Assembly (NCBI GenBank): GCA_034336665.1
Contig: CM067564.1
Location: forward strand, 46,919,451-46,983,450
DNA length: 64,000 nt
Direction of reading: 5' to 3'
Source of the DNA: Luscinia megarhynchos
Taxonomy: Eukaryota > Chordata > Aves > Passeriformes > Turdidae
The position numbers were made by a program, and so were the translations under genes. The notes below the pieces were generated by a model, which was not told where the DNA came from, ran no database searches, and saw only the letters and a list, made by a program, of their open reading frames with translations. Positions 25,046 to 37,140 of the stretch are shown here, piece after piece. Within the stretch, counting starts at the first letter, position 1. The number at the start of each line of letters is the position of its first letter.

Positions 25046-28000
25046 TTTATGAAGTTTTTTACCTTATTTTAGTAATGGAAGATATTTGAAACAAATCAGC
25101 ATAGAAAGAAAAAAGACAAGGTTTTGTAGGGATCTGGCATAGGCTGGTGACTGCAAATACTTAACATCACAGAGCAATAACAGGACAAATGTACCAGTTC
25201 ACAAAAAAAATGAGATTCAGGCTCCCACCTGTGGGTACAAGTAGCACCAGCAATGATGGTGCTGTAACAGCACAAAATCATATTCTGAGTCACTGCTGAA
25301 CATCCCAGAGCACACAATGTCACTGCACAAAAGAAACCCACAACACCAAGGTCTCCATTCTGCAAAACAGAAAGTAAGTTGGTTTTAGCTGTTGTACTGT
25401 GTTACACAAGAGTCCAGAGACAAGGATGGAGCCCCATACTATTGGTCTCAGTGCAAACACAGAGCACAGAGGTTGCCTGGGTCAGGAGTTTACAGTCTAA
25501 ATATAGCTCTTGATTTGTGGAGGGCAGGGTTGAAATTGGCTGCTCAGTCTGGCCAGCACCAGTTTAGCATGTACATCACATTCTTTTTTTCCATTCTGCT
25601 TTCCAAGACCAATCAGGAGGGATCAACTAAGAAGTGTAGTTCAGGCAGAATAGACTTACTATTTTCATTTTCTTCTACATAAATAATGCAATGTTATTAT
25701 GGAAAGGAATAGAAATAGATTATCCTCTTTTTAGTTCCAGTCCCTGGATGAAGGTTGAAAAATATATTATTGTAGTTAGCAATGTTACACTTGCAGAGAG
25801 AATTTGAATATCAATAAGCAGAGAGATATTTAAATGGATATTTACATATAATATCACTGTATGTTTACATTTAATATCATATTGGGTTTAATTTTATTAT
25901 GTTCAAGAAAGCAATTGGGTGAAGAATAAACACTGTGGGATGTTATCTCATTGATATGCAGAATCAATATGATAATCAAGTTGCTGATATAAACTCATAA
26001 GAAAAAGCTTCTGACATTTCATCTAGGATCCCTAATTTCATATTTGCAGCGTGGTGTGAGACTCTATACAGCAGACTCAGTGTTTAATTAGGAAGATAGT
26101 TTTGTATCCATTTTTTTTATCTAGATACTTTTACCCACCCTTCAAATTATGAAAGGCTAATACTGTTTTCTACCAAAGAGTCATGAGGATTTTTCCTTTC
26201 AAAAGCAAAAAAGTTTAATTAACAAATACAAGGTGAATTTACAAAACAAAAGATCATCCTAAAAATTTCCAGGGGAGTTTACCATCCTAAATCTTTGTGA
26301 GAAGTGTGAGATGTGTGTTTGTTTTTATGGCTTAGTAGCATGTATTTCCAAATTCCCAAACGAATGTAAGATGTTGAAGAAAATTGAACTGAGTATATCT
26401 TTTATTTTTAGCGAAAAGAAGCCAGGCATGATGACTGTGAGCTATATTTTAGGGGAATCATTTCTCTTCCCTATTTTTAATATCCCTTGAGTCATTTATT
26501 TAATAAACAAAATTATTCCTTTCCTTACATTTGGCCAGATAAGTGTCCACCACCTTGAATGAGTGGCATGTTAACATGTCCACTATCGAGTTGGCTGCAA
26601 TGGGTACTTCAGAAAAAGAAAACAAAACAAACACAAACAAACAAAAACCAATAAAACTCCTGATTGAAGTTCACAGACTGGACTTTGTGCACGACCTAAG
26701 GGTGTAAATACCACCCCTGACATCCACAGCCAGCTGCAGCAGAGCCTGGTGCACATGGCAGAGCTGGGGCTTATTGAGGCTGTTGGGAAGAGCCCTGGAA
26801 TGCTGCTAGGCTGGAGAATAATTTACTGGAGATGTTTTGCAGCCTTGAGGATCTGGGTGCTGTAGGCCCACCTTTAGCTGCTATTAACAACACTTTCACT
26901 CCATCCCAGAGCAGAGTCTCACATTGCTAGGACAGATGTGCTATCCTAGCAATGGACTGAGCAAAGACAGCAGTAACAAGCAGCCTTTCACACGTCCTCA
27001 GTGATGTGAGAACACCTCATGAAATATGTTTCTCTGTCTGAATTAAATAAGCTTATCCTTTAGCAAACCATTCTATAAAAAGTTATGAGAGCCAAACGTC
27101 TCTAAAACTGAGATATCATTAAAGTTTCCACAACATTCCAGGCATTGCCACCAGTAATTTTATGAGTTAGGATTGATTGGGTCCCTACTCAAGAATAAAA
27201 AACGAGCAGTGTGCCAAGAATGTTGACAAGGAGAGATATGAATCCAGTCTTATCTCAGTGTTATTGCTCTTGCCAGTCACTATCTTACGGTTAAGATAAA
27301 GCAAGTTAGCCCAGCCAGTAAGATACTGATTGAAGGCTGGATAATGATTTCTGGATTTCTCACCACTGCTGCAATGTTGGAGTCTGGAAGAAGATGGATT
27401 GGCAAATTGCAAATTTACGTTTGAGGATGTGCACATAAAAAGCAATTTAATGAATTTATATACCTGTTCATATATGTGCTTCTCCTTGTCTTTCATTGGC
27501 ATAAACAAATGACACCTACTTTTCATAAATAGTTGCACATATACATGTCATCTCTGCTTGTTGGAATGGCATTTTGGTGTGCAGAGATATTTAAATATAA
27601 AATAAAGACATTATTTCTATTCTGAACTGTTCTGTTAGACTGATATATATCTCAATATTCAGGAAAAATTTTTGTAGCTTGCATATTGTGTATCTATAAG
27701 CACTGTATGCATATATGTGAGATTTATCTGTGCACAGTCCAACTCCATAAAATGTTTCATGCTTTTAAGTGGCTTTTGGATCAGTCCCAGTATATATTTC
27801 TTGTCTAGATGCAGCAGAATTTAATACCAGTTTGGGTTCTTTTTCCTTGTTGGCTGTCTGATAAGTTATGGTTACAGCAAGCAGGAGTTGTGCTTGGGGA
27901 AAAAGAGTTATGAGATTCCAGAAATTTATGTGTTCCAAACAAAAATTAAACTCAGACTGTAAAGATTTTCAAAGACATAGAGGCAGTCTTCATAGGGCAG

Positions 28001-29484
28001 TAATAGGGTATTCTAGTAGGGTGTTAAAAGGAATTTTTCCCTGTATATAATTCAAATCAATAATCTGAACTTCAATTTTCATAACTCAGATTCATTCATT
28101 AGCCACCCAATTATTAACAGTTTTGGAGTGACATTTCCTTTTACCTGTTTTGTGAGAGCATATTTCCTGTCAAGTCTGTTGTGTGTTTCAAGAATTCTTG
28201 TTTCCTTGGGAAACCGTGTTTTGGTAGGTTCTTGACCAACTCTGAAGCTTTCAGTTTGGAATTTGGATGTCTCCCAAGTTACTGTGGCCTCATCCTCCAA
28301 GCTCTGGGGTGAAGCCAAGATGTGCTCAGTGCCCTGTGTGTCTTCATCAGACACCTAACACAACAGAGCAGTGGGAGCAGGACTGTGAGGCTTTCAGGTG
28401 TTCACACACATTTTAAAACTTGCAGAGATTGTTACCATAGGGCTCGCTTTTAATTCAGTGGACAGCATTAAGCACCTCAACAAAATAACTCCTTTAAACT
28501 TTTATATGGGATTAATCTTCTGGACACACATTTTGATGACAGCCTTCCCAACCACTATCCTAAAATATTTGCAGAATTCTTCACCCATCACACACACCTC
28601 TTCTATTTTTTTCATGTTTTCCTAGCCATTTGTATTTGGGGGTATTTTTCCATACAATTATGAGGTATTCACTTGGACAAAAAGCTACATATAAACATAT
28701 TGAAAATTAACTGTATCTTGATTTAAATACCTAACAACAAATATGCACTATTAATATATTCATAGATATTTGTATCCCACCACTCTCTCTATAACCCACA
28801 AAATCCCTCAAACCAGGGATGTTTTTCCTCCCACTATACTAATTTAGGTAGAAACTGCTGCTCTTGTTTCATGATACAGACAAGTTGTTACGACTTCTTT
28901 CTTTGTTTTACTAACTTCATGAGCTCAAAGAACTGAATTCCATAAAAATTTAGTTTGTTTGGGGTTTTTTCTTTATTTTTAATATTATTGATTTTGTTGT
29001 CTTTGTTTGCTTTTTTTTAAATATATTGTCTTGTAACTATTAAATTAACACTGTTCTACTTCTTGGTCTTATATTAGGGAGTGGACTGGATTCTCCTTCA
29101 AATCCTGTCTGCAACAGTCTTTAATGCCAATATCCACTTTTTAAACAGAGATAAAGAGCAAATACTATTTGAAAGTATTTCAGACAGAGTTAAGGGATTG
29201 CTGAAAACCTTGATCACAATGACAAAAAAGCTTTTGGATTTATTTTAGTAACTGATTCCATTAAAAGGTTGTCCAACCTAAGTATTTTCCAGGTTTTAAT
29301 TATTTTTAAAGGATTTCTGGAAATCAGTAATTTAATCTGCACTGGTACCAATTGTAAAGTTTGATGTGGAATTCAAAAAATGAAATTAAGGCCCTGTCTA
29401 CCTACAGTGTGAAGTTCTAAGTATTTCATGAAGCCTTATGTAGGGTCTGTTTATGCTACATATATCATTACATATATCATACTT
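25046..29484. other. Non-coding stretch; A/C-rich tract
   Basis: No gene or named repeat. A CAAA-type low-complexity tract lies at about 26612-26649. The 26690-26960 part is locally GC-richer but unrecognised. The 27180-27540 part has several GATA words and a 117-codon minus-strand frame that I judge to be chance. An open block preceded by a good splice acceptor starts at 29078 (see findings). Confidence 0.4.
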
Positions 29485-29575
29485 ATATAAGCAGCCCTTG
29501 TAGACTATAAGCAGGAGTATTATCTCGATTTTTTACACTTGGAAATTTAAGCATAGAGGCTAATCTGAAGTTCTG
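29485..29575 (+). repeat. Ancient MIR/L3-like relic
   Basis: 'gtagactataagcaggagtattatctcgattttttacacttggaaatttaagcatagaggctaatctgaag' follows the order of the MIR/L3 type ('tattatctccattttacagatggggaaactgaggcacagagag'). It is strongly diverged, so both the family assignment and the boundaries are tentative. Confidence 0.4.
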
Positions 29576-32299
29576 TTTAGCATAAAAGCTTTTCATCCAA
29601 GGTTTTATATTAGCTGCTTCTCTCTAGTGTGTTGGTATTTCTGAAGAATAATACATATATTACACACACAACACTTGCAAGAATGAAAGTTTTCCTTCAG
29701 TATATACAGAGAGGCTGACAAATAAGAAAAAAAGAAAAGTGACATTTCTAAATCTGGCCAGATGATGTGTCACAGAATACACATCCAGCATCATATAAAT
29801 CTCCTTCTCATCTAGAGTGGAATCCTGGATTTTTTCATTACCCTTCTATTTTAACCAAACCCTTCCTATTTAATTGTTAAGTGCTGGAAGATGTCCTCAG
29901 ATCTGAAGATCACTCTTGTGAGGAGCTTACTGTCTGAGTAGACAGCATGAACTGGAAGGGCTAAATCCATGTTCCACCTAAATTGGAGCTAAGGTTCCAA
30001 AACCCTAATTCCCACTCAATGATTAAATCTTCCTTATTTCCAGAGAGTCTACCAGAAAAGACCACATTCATCAGGTATCTCCTTACTCAGTACCTGACTT
30101 TAATTGCCCAGATATGCTCAGAGCTGTTTGCTGTGAGGCGTTGGAAGGCATCCCTTGCTGAATTTTCTGTTTTCCCACTGTGCTGAGGTGTCCAGAGAGA
30201 CCCCCAGGGCAGGGAACGGAAAACCTGGGCTCCTCACAGCTTTGCATGCTCCATTTACTTTATTGTGAGAAGAAAAGGCAAGAACAAAAGCTCCCAAGGC
30301 AAGGTGGAAATCCTTTGGCTAGCCACTTTCCACTGGCTTTCCTCATAAGCTCTGATTTCAGCCCCATGACTTCCACTAATAGGCATAAATGTTTAATCTT
30401 CAAGATATTCTCACTCAGAACACCCCAATCTCTAAGAATTTTGCATTTAAAGTGGACTTACTCTACATTTTGAGGCCATCACTCATACATATTGGTACAA
30501 ACTAAGGTAAATTTGCTTTCCCCTCTTCTCCAGTTTCTTTTTTTTTTTTTCCTCAGGGTTTACATTCCCAAATGTTCCATAATGCAGTGTTTTTATTTGA
30601 CATTGAAATCCTCAAATAAGTATCCCTCAAATCTCATGTCCTGTCATCTATTATTTTTGGGGGTTATCTGCTGGCATCTCTTAATTTAATGATTTGGAAG
30701 AGCTGCTTTTAAGGATGAGCCTTGGGTAGAAATTTGGAAGGGGAGAATGTGGTTAAAGATCCTTAGCCTGAGGGAGTTCGAATCCACACCACAGAACTCC
30801 CCAGTTATTCAGGTTTGGAGTATTCTAAGGAACAAAATATCAGATTGGGCAGTGATGAGAAAGCAAGGTCTTTTAGGCAGAGCAAGGAAATACTAATAGG
30901 AAAGGACAACAGAGATGCAAACAGCACAGAATTTGAAGCTCAGAGAGACTGAAAGGATGAAGCTCACTGCTATCCAATCCATATCTCATTGATGTTCTCT
31001 TATTTTTTGCTGTTGAAGTCAGAAGAATCATAATATGCTGATATTTCCCAGTGCTCAGGCTGCAGCCTTCCTACTACAAATGTGCTGTAACTTGTAAACT
31101 ACTGTCTATGAAACTATGTTATGCTATAACTAGCATGTTAATACAAAATTTTATCTCTCTGTACTGATTTTTATTAATCCAGCATACATGTGTGCCCAAA
31201 CCAAATTAAAAAAATATGTCTCTAGCTTCATTGATTTACAGTATGAATTACAGACTGTCACAATTCAAATTACTTCAGGGTGTGCAACAGTGCTTGTACT
31301 CACAGTTTCATCATTCAGGATTAGTCATTAAGATACTGAGATAATTCTCAAATTTAAATCCCACGTGTGTGCTGAGATACTTCTATATGGTGATGTGTGG
31401 TGTAAATTAGGTAAAACCAGAGCAAAGGCTGTAAATCTCCAGGAATTTTGTATGCAGTTAGCAGCATGTAGATCCCTGAATGTGATTAACAGTCTCATGC
31501 AATGAGGCAGCTCCTCTAGCTGTCAAGATTTTCACAAAGCAAAACCCAATTACACATAAACAGATCTTGAATTTTCCCTCTGGGCTTGTGTTTCTCTCAG
31601 CTATAGATTTTCATTTTTACCTCTTTTTTTCCCCCCCAGAATATATATTTAATTCATCTAAAGGTTGCCATTTTATTGAGGAATTCAGGCAGCACAATCC
31701 CCTGGGTGGCTTTCTTTGGTCATATGTTGTACATGTTGAATTGAATATATTGACAGCCTATTATAGCATGCTTTGTCTTGTAAATTAATATTCAGTTCGT
31801 TTTTAATGCATGTCAAATATGGATGATAATCAGTTCTGGTGTTTGTCTTTTAATGTCATGACCACCTCTTACATGAAAGGACAGAAACCTTGTGTAAATG
31901 GCTTAGGGCTACTCCCAAGTAGAGCATGTCATTTTTATCTCAAAGTGCACAAGTGAGGGTCACAGAGGACAAAGTTCATGTTCTGTAAATCAGGTACCTA
32001 ACAATTGCTTCTCTAAATCATGCATGCTCCCTGCATCATTTACAGAAAGAAAGGATAGCTTCTTAAGAGTCAGAAATTTTCTGCAAAACTGTCATTGTTT
32101 GGTCAAAGGGACTATCTTGAGAAGGAGTCTATTTCTCCCTAGTCACTCCAGAAAGAATCTGCATTGTCTAGCTCAGATCTCTACAATTCACTTCTCAGAT
32201 ACACCAGGTAGGATTCTGTTGATCAGGAAGACGAGAAAGATGCCCCTTGGTGTCCGTGGGGTGGCAGAGATGGGGCAGAGCCTACAGCCCCAGATTTTT
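29576..32299. other. Non-coding stretch
   Basis: No gene or named repeat seen. T12-type tracts occur near 30538-30550, and a pyrimidine tract followed by CAG at 31621-31640 resembles a splice acceptor without a matching donor. Confidence 0.45.
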
Positions 32300-32400
32300 T
32301 AAGTTATCAGTATTCAGGGACAGGTTGGTTGGATTTGGAACAGCCAATGTGACAGGTGTCCCTGCCCATGGCTGGAACCATCACCCATTATCAGTGTTAG
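32300..32400 (+). mobile_element. CR1: Diverged CR1 3' fragment (sense)
   Basis: 'cagtattcagggacaggttggttggatttggaacagccaatgtgacaggtgtccctgcccatggctggaacc' keeps the order of the CR1 3' untranslated region (ggacaggttggatgg, then ggtgtccctgcccatggc). Upstream sequence is not recognisably CR1. Confidence 0.75.
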
Positions 32401-32934
32401 AAGGGACAAGAAGACAATTTAGGGATTCCTTTTTTGGTTATCTGTGACTGTGACACTTCTGCTGAAACCTGCCTGACTGTCTGTAAAAAAAAAGATCAAC
32501 AAATTAACAACGTTGTGTTCCCTAAGAAAGTACCTTCTCTGCAAAAAAAAACCCTCTAAAATAAACCCCACAGCACTAAAGAAACCATTTAAATACTGGC
32601 AGCAAAGAATTTTCTGTTTAGCTGCTCAAATGAATGGATTTCCAAGTAACTTAAATCACACTCTCTATTTGTACAAGTACTTATGCTGAGTTTGAAGGGG
32701 CCTTTAATCTAGCAGACAGAGGCAGGAAGAGGTCTAGTAATTGCATACTGAAATCAAAAAGTTCAAACTAGGAATAAAGGGGAACTCATTTATTTTTTAA
32801 CTGTATAATGAGATATGTTACTGGGGCAAATTACTAACTGTTATTGTAGTGCTTAAATCAAGATCACATGTGCTTATAAAACATACAGCTTAGTTTAACT
32901 ACACAGAGCTGGGCTTCAGACAGAAATCCCTGGA

Positions 32935-33030
32935 TGAGGTGTGGCCTGTGCTGAGCAGGAACAGACTAGGCAGAGCTTGAACTAGTTGATCAGAATGGTC
33001 TCCTATAGTTCTAAAATCCATAATCCCATT
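32935..33030 (+). mobile_element. CR1: Old CR1 3'-terminal relic (sense)
   Basis: 'gaggtgtggcctgtgctgagcaggaacagactaggcagagcttgaactagttgatcagaatggtctcctatagttctaaaatcca' resembles the end of older sauropsid CR1 subfamilies ('tggcctgtgttatacaggaggtcagactagatgatcacaatggtcccttctggccttaaaatc'). The middle carries a small insertion. Confidence 0.6.
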
Positions 33031-35445
33031 AATTTCATGCAATACATAAAATATGGCTCATGTAAAACTGAATTTCCTAAAAGTCTTCAATGCGACAAAA
33101 AGTATAAGAAAGACTCTACTAACCACAGAAGAATTACACATCAGATGAAATATCCTTTAAAATGTAAGTGGCTAAACTCTTCTTATCAGTTGCTTTTCAT
33201 GCCAGTTGTCTAATGGACAGATTAAGATGAGTCTTTAAAACAATGAGCTTTGCTGGCCCTTGAGTTCTAAAGAAGTCCATCAGCAACCAACTTCAGCACA
33301 GGCTTGTGATGGGAGAACAGTGGCTTGTGATATATATGATGGAGAAAAATCACATGAAAAAAACAGCAAGCCTGGATAGTAATCTGCATGTCTATTTTAA
33401 TGTGACCTCTATCTTGGAGAAGAGGGAATTATGCAGGAAATACAGAGACACTGCCATTACCAATGTAAAAAGCTCTTACCAATGAATCAGCTGGGATAAG
33501 TTGTGCTCAGAAAAACCAAAATCATCAAATGTTGCTGCTATCAGGCACCCTACAGTCTGGTCCATTTCTATATGTGTAGTATTTTCTGTCAGCATCAGTA
33601 GACTGCATTTTGGAGTGTAGATGCACTGTGAAATCACTATGCATTATATTCATGGTTTTGGATACAGTACTTTTGGATTTTTTGATTTCTATGCTGCAGA
33701 ATAGTCAAGAATGACACTTTTCTGTAATGGAAATGGGAAAGCAAAAAAGTGGTCTTTTTCACTGCATGCCTTTGGTCTTAAAAACATGTATGTGCAGGAG
33801 GGGAAGACTGCATTTGTCACTGTAGCCACATCTTTCATTCTGGTGAGACTGGGATGCAGAGACAGCACTTCATTTCCTGTTAATATCAGTGGGTTTTCCA
33901 ACCATGCAGGAACGTGGCACTTTGCTTTTCAGAACTGCACTAGGAAGACAGCAATTATATTAACTTCATTTTTAATATTTGATTTCTTGCAAATCACAAG
34001 CCACCAAAGATGAAATCCTACTTCAGTACTTTTTTCCTCTCAATTTCTGCCAAAAATGTTTATTTTTTTGTGTTTCACCTGATTTGATCCACAGATTTCC
34101 TACTGAGTTCAGGACAGTTGGTAACAAGCCTACAAAAGGAGAAGTAGGCAGCAGACAGGACTTCTGGGGATAGCAAATGCTGAACCTTTCCTTGCACACA
34201 CCTTCCTTCTGATGAGTAAAAATTCACTTCTGTTTGAGCACGTCAGAAGTTTTACCAGTTTTGTTCATCACAAACCATGCACAAGAATCACAACTTCGCC
34301 ACTTTGCTAATTTTGTTAATTTTGCTAATTTCCAGCATCTGGTTCTGGTCATGCAGATGTGAGCTGTAGGTCTAAACTGAGATAAGTCAGATATATTTGC
34401 TCCAAAATTCCCAAGGCACAGATGAAAATTTTTATTCTAAACAATACCTTTAAAACTTAAGATTCTGGAAGGTGTCAAGTGAGGATCCACACATGTCTTT
34501 GGAATTATAAATTCCATGGAAGCTAATAGGAACTAGCTGTCAAAATGCCTCATGTGTTTGGGCTGTATGAGAGTATAGTTTTCAGATTATTAGGTTCTCA
34601 TTGACTGTGAAAGATTTTCTTTTTCTCTTTGAAGCTGGGCAAATGGTTGTATTCTTTGCTCTAGATGAGTATTTCGTCTGTCCATGGCTTTTAATTGCTT
34701 TTGAATTGCTCCCTGCCAGTTATCACTACCCTTAATTCAAATATGGGTTGAAAAATATTTATAAAGAACTCAATCCATCATTAGACAGTTTCTAAAGGTA
34801 AGTCCACATGGCTTGCTGTGATACAGACCTAATAACTGGCTTTTCAACCTGCAATAAATAATCTTTTCCCTGTCCTCTTCTGATTGCTCCATAATTAACA
34901 CTAGGGAGACACCAGATTTAACTATCTGACAGATATTTATTTAAAATACCTTCTGCTGAATATATTAACATTTCTGTATCTACTTTTTTTAAGCAGCTTT
35001 GAGTTCTGCAATAAAATCAGATCCAGAGTTTGGTTATGTTAATAGCCTTGCATGGTGGGATAGATCAATTTGGAAAAAGCAATGAATCAGTCATCTGAAA
35101 TATAATTGTATGTGTTTACACTGTAGAAATGTTTTTAGCATAAAAACACAATAGAAACATATGAGTCACATCAATATCACTAAAGCTGGATAAATGGTGA
35201 GAGGAAGTTTGTTGGAAAGGAGGATTTAATGCTCTCCACATACGTGAATATTTATGCATTAACTGAGTCCCTTCTCCTGAGACTCTGCAAAAAGGCAGGA
35301 CTGAAAACAGCAGCTACTTATGGAACTCACTGGTTAGTGAATGCAGCTGTGCCACTGGAGATGGCCTAAGTGCATGAAGTTAATTTTATTGCTGACTCCT
35401 TTGCTAGAAGAGCCTTTGTGTCCATTCTTTGTGCAGATTTAATAG
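33031..35445. other. Non-coding stretch
   Basis: Nothing recognised. A small tandem of TTTGCTAATTT / TTTGTTAATTT units occurs at about 34310-34335. Confidence 0.45.
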
Positions 35446-35510
35446 ACTCAAAGAATCACAGAACATCCTGAGTTGCAAGAGATCCACATGGATTATACAC
35501 AAGAAGATGC
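35446..35510 (-). mobile_element. CR1: CR1 3'-terminal fragment (antisense), very short
   Basis: 'gactcaaagaatcacagaacatcctgagttgcaagagatccacatggattata' is the reverse complement of a CR1 terminus of the type 'cagaatatcctgagttggaagggacccacaaggatcat'. Only about 60 bases remain. Confidence 0.7.
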
Positions 35511-36124
35511 AGCTGGACTAGAAGAATCTATTATAGATATGTTCTAATGTTATTATCACAATATCTAGGTAGTTTAATATCAAACCTTAAGGCCCCTGAT
35601 TAAGATCTGCTATTCACTGTTCAACTTCTCCTAGGGAAGAATCGACTGTGACATGCGCTGCATTGCTTTGAGAGGGTTTTATTTTGTTTGGGTTTTGTTT
35701 TCAGCATATATGCTGGGGTCTGACAAGATGAACACTGTTTTCAAAAATAGCCAAGTTGCAGATGGAGGAAATGATTTGTTTGTGGCATTCTCTATCAAAG
35801 AATGTCACAGATAGATGGGTTTTACTCAAATATTGGAGTTTTCACCCAGTTCTCTGATTTAGCTGGATAATAAGTATATACTCAGGCAACAAGACAGCTT
35901 GCTGTTGGCTGCATGTGTCATGCTCAAAAGTACAGAGGGATCCCAACAAAGCCACTTGTAATTTACACTCACTAAATTGGATACAGATCCACCTTTTTTT
36001 TCCAACAGTAGCCTAGAATAACAAAGGTTTTGGGAAGAATGCCTGGTTTTGGTTGAAGGTTTCTTCTTGCTGGCTATCTGCCACCACAAACACAGAGGGG
36101 ATATAATAACAGTCATTTGGAGTT
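35511..36124. other. Non-coding stretch
   Basis: AT-rich DNA with no recognised content. A minus-strand frame at 35859-36140 has no supporting signal. Confidence 0.45.
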
Positions 36125-36200
36125 CTGTAAACCTTGTCATCTGAGGACCTCAGAACACTTTCCAAGTGTTAATTAAATCCTCACAACACCCATGTAGCCA
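36125..36200 (+). repeat. Ancient MIR-like SINE relic
   Basis: 'gtcatctgaggacctcagaacactttccaagtgttaattaaatcctcacaacacccatgtag' closely follows an old amniote MIR-like consensus ('tcatctgaggatctcaaagcactttacaaacattaattaatcctcacaacacccctgtgag'). This is the clearest of the old SINE-like matches in the window. Confidence 0.7.
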
Positions 36201-37049
36201 TGCATAGCAGATTCCAGGTTGCTGGGCTCTGCCTGTGACCACTGACTGCTGCTCTGGGAGGCTTCAGACCCTTCTGCACCACAGACACGAGTTCCATCTC
36301 TGCCAACCCAGGCTCTGGAGCTGTGCTTTCCACCTAACTCCTTCAAAACAAAATCAGAGGAATTTTTCAGGTAAGCTGAACCCCAAGACTAATTGCAGTG
36401 GAGTTTTAAAACATGTGAACTTGTTTTCTGAGGATAATGTTTTATTAGCAGCTTCAGACACAGCAGCTTAAAAAAACACTCGGGTCTGTACAGAGAGAAA
36501 TTGTTCCTTAGCACTGAAAAAGCACACAATACCTCCCCATGTTGCTGACTCCAAGCAATAAAAAATCATGAGTTCACTCCAAAAAGTTCTTTTAATAGTC
36601 TTTTTGTCTGCAGGCTTTTTGCTCCCTTCCCAGTTCTTGAGATATTACAGTTTTAAAGTTTCTTGAGGTGAGAAAAGATTTTTCCCACAACCATAAAGAA
36701 ATGAAAACAGATATTCTTTTCAAGTCACTGGAGTCATTAAGCTAGGGGAAAAAAATCAAATATTGCAAGACCTGATATAAAACCATGAGAGTTAACAGAG
36801 TTGCTTGTTTACCTCTTTAACACAACATTATTTTCTCTTGTCAGTTCTGAAAAAGCTCTCAGGCTCAACCCCTGTGCAGAAAGAGCTCTTTCTTACTGCA
36901 CTCTAATAAACATCTCACAATGTGCCTTTCAATTTACCTATGATGATCTCAAACAAAATTCCATCTGAATTCTGGTTTAATTCCTTCCCCCCTCCTGTGA
37001 GTATTTCCTTAATTTACTCTGTGTGTGTAGGTAAGCCCTGCACTGTGCC
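36201..37049. other. Non-coding stretch
   Basis: No repeat or gene recognised. A short open frame at 36235-36471 lacks splice or start support. Confidence 0.45.
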
Positions 37050-37140
37050 TGTGGAGACAGGAGTGTCCCCAGCAGGGGAGCTGGACCCAGATGTCCTTTG
37101 GGTCCCTCCCAACCCAGCATGCTGTGATTTTGTGGCTGCA
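37050..37140 (+). mobile_element. CR1: Short CR1 3'-terminal fragment (sense)
   Basis: 'gagctggacccagatgtcctttgggtccctcccaacccagcatgctgtgattttgtgg' aligns with the CR1 end 'gaactagatgatctttgaggtcccttccaacccaaaccattctgtgattctgtg'. The opposite-strand frames spanning 36977-37408 are by-products. Confidence 0.65.
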
